A stretch of DNA of 5,870 bases, taken from the NCBI GenBank assembly GCA_937969395.1, contig CALBVI010000066.1, positions 1-5,870 on the forward strand. Direction: 5' to 3'. The notes under the pieces are model-generated. The model did no database searches. It was not told the DNA's origin and was given only the letters and a program-made list of their open reading frames with translations. Below, in pieces: positions 5,829-5,870 of this stretch; position 1 is the first letter of the stretch, and every line of letters starts with the position of its first letter. The translations under genes and the position numbers were made by a program. This DNA is from an uncultured Spongiibacteraceae bacterium. Its GTDB lineage: Bacteria; Pseudomonadota; Gammaproteobacteria; Pseudomonadales; Dasaniaceae.

Positions 5829-5870
5829 TCATAACGCTGAGATAACTGTCTTCGCCACACAAAAAAAATA
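5829..5870 (-). other. attC8, R' side only (runs off the window)
   Basis: TCATAAC (5829-5835 on +, R' core GTTATGA on the minus strand) followed by GCTGAGATAACTGTC lies 20 bases upstream of the lipoprotein start, the position of the preceding cassette's attC. The GTCTTCGCCACAC stretch and a run of A residues follow; the R'' end would lie beyond 5870. Confidence 0.6.

Noticed and set aside
5810..5860. 17 extra N-terminal residues on the lipoprotein (start at 5860).
   Set aside because: They would come from attC8, and they would bury the lipoprotein signal that begins at 5809.

Overview
The window is an internal stretch of an integron cassette array. Seven attC recombination sites, five uninterrupted and two split by insertion sequences, separate small unrelated genes that are almost all on the minus strand, and an eighth attC starts at the right edge. 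On the + strand each site begins with a TAACGC motif and ends with TTGTTA, so the array reads right to left. The integrase gene, attI and the array promoter are therefore expected beyond position 5870. The short attC sites with a shared GTCCAGCC segment, the moderate GC content and the mostly hypothetical cargo suggest a chromosomal (sedentary) integron of a gammaproteobacterium, probably aquatic. I cannot name the genus.

Layout from left to right: the start of a further cassette gene (1-33); attC1; a 181-aa helical protein (127-672); attC2, split by an IS110-family element of the IS1111 type (about 761-1955); a 68-aa CxxC protein (1978-2184); attC3, split by a 1308-bp IS3-family element with perfect 3-bp target duplications (2223-3530); a 137-aa four-helix membrane protein; attC4; a 118-aa secreted four-cysteine protein resembling Rap1a/Tai-type immunity proteins; attC5; a 127-aa four-helix membrane protein; attC6; a 105-aa zinc-ribbon membrane protein; attC7; a 156-aa lipoprotein; and the first part of attC8.

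The most interesting signal is the 225-base non-coding stretch in front of the IS1111-type transposase (761-985). It folds as a hairpin followed by two candidate guide loops. The first loop carries ATTGCC and ATAACAAG, which match the left target (top strand) and right target (bottom strand) of the attC it sits in. The second carries ATAGTCAC, an exact copy of the element's own right end, and ATAGCAAG, close to the complement of its left end. This is the architecture of a bridge RNA (seekRNA) and explains how the element recognises the conserved TTGTTA end of attC sites. Joining the element's ends would also create a plausible sigma-70 promoter in front of this RNA.

Functionally the cassettes form no obvious pathway. 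Five of the seven full-length cassette genes encode membrane, secreted or lipid-anchored proteins. The two adjacent split attC sites probably lock the block between attC1 and attC4, so that its three genes would now move only together.
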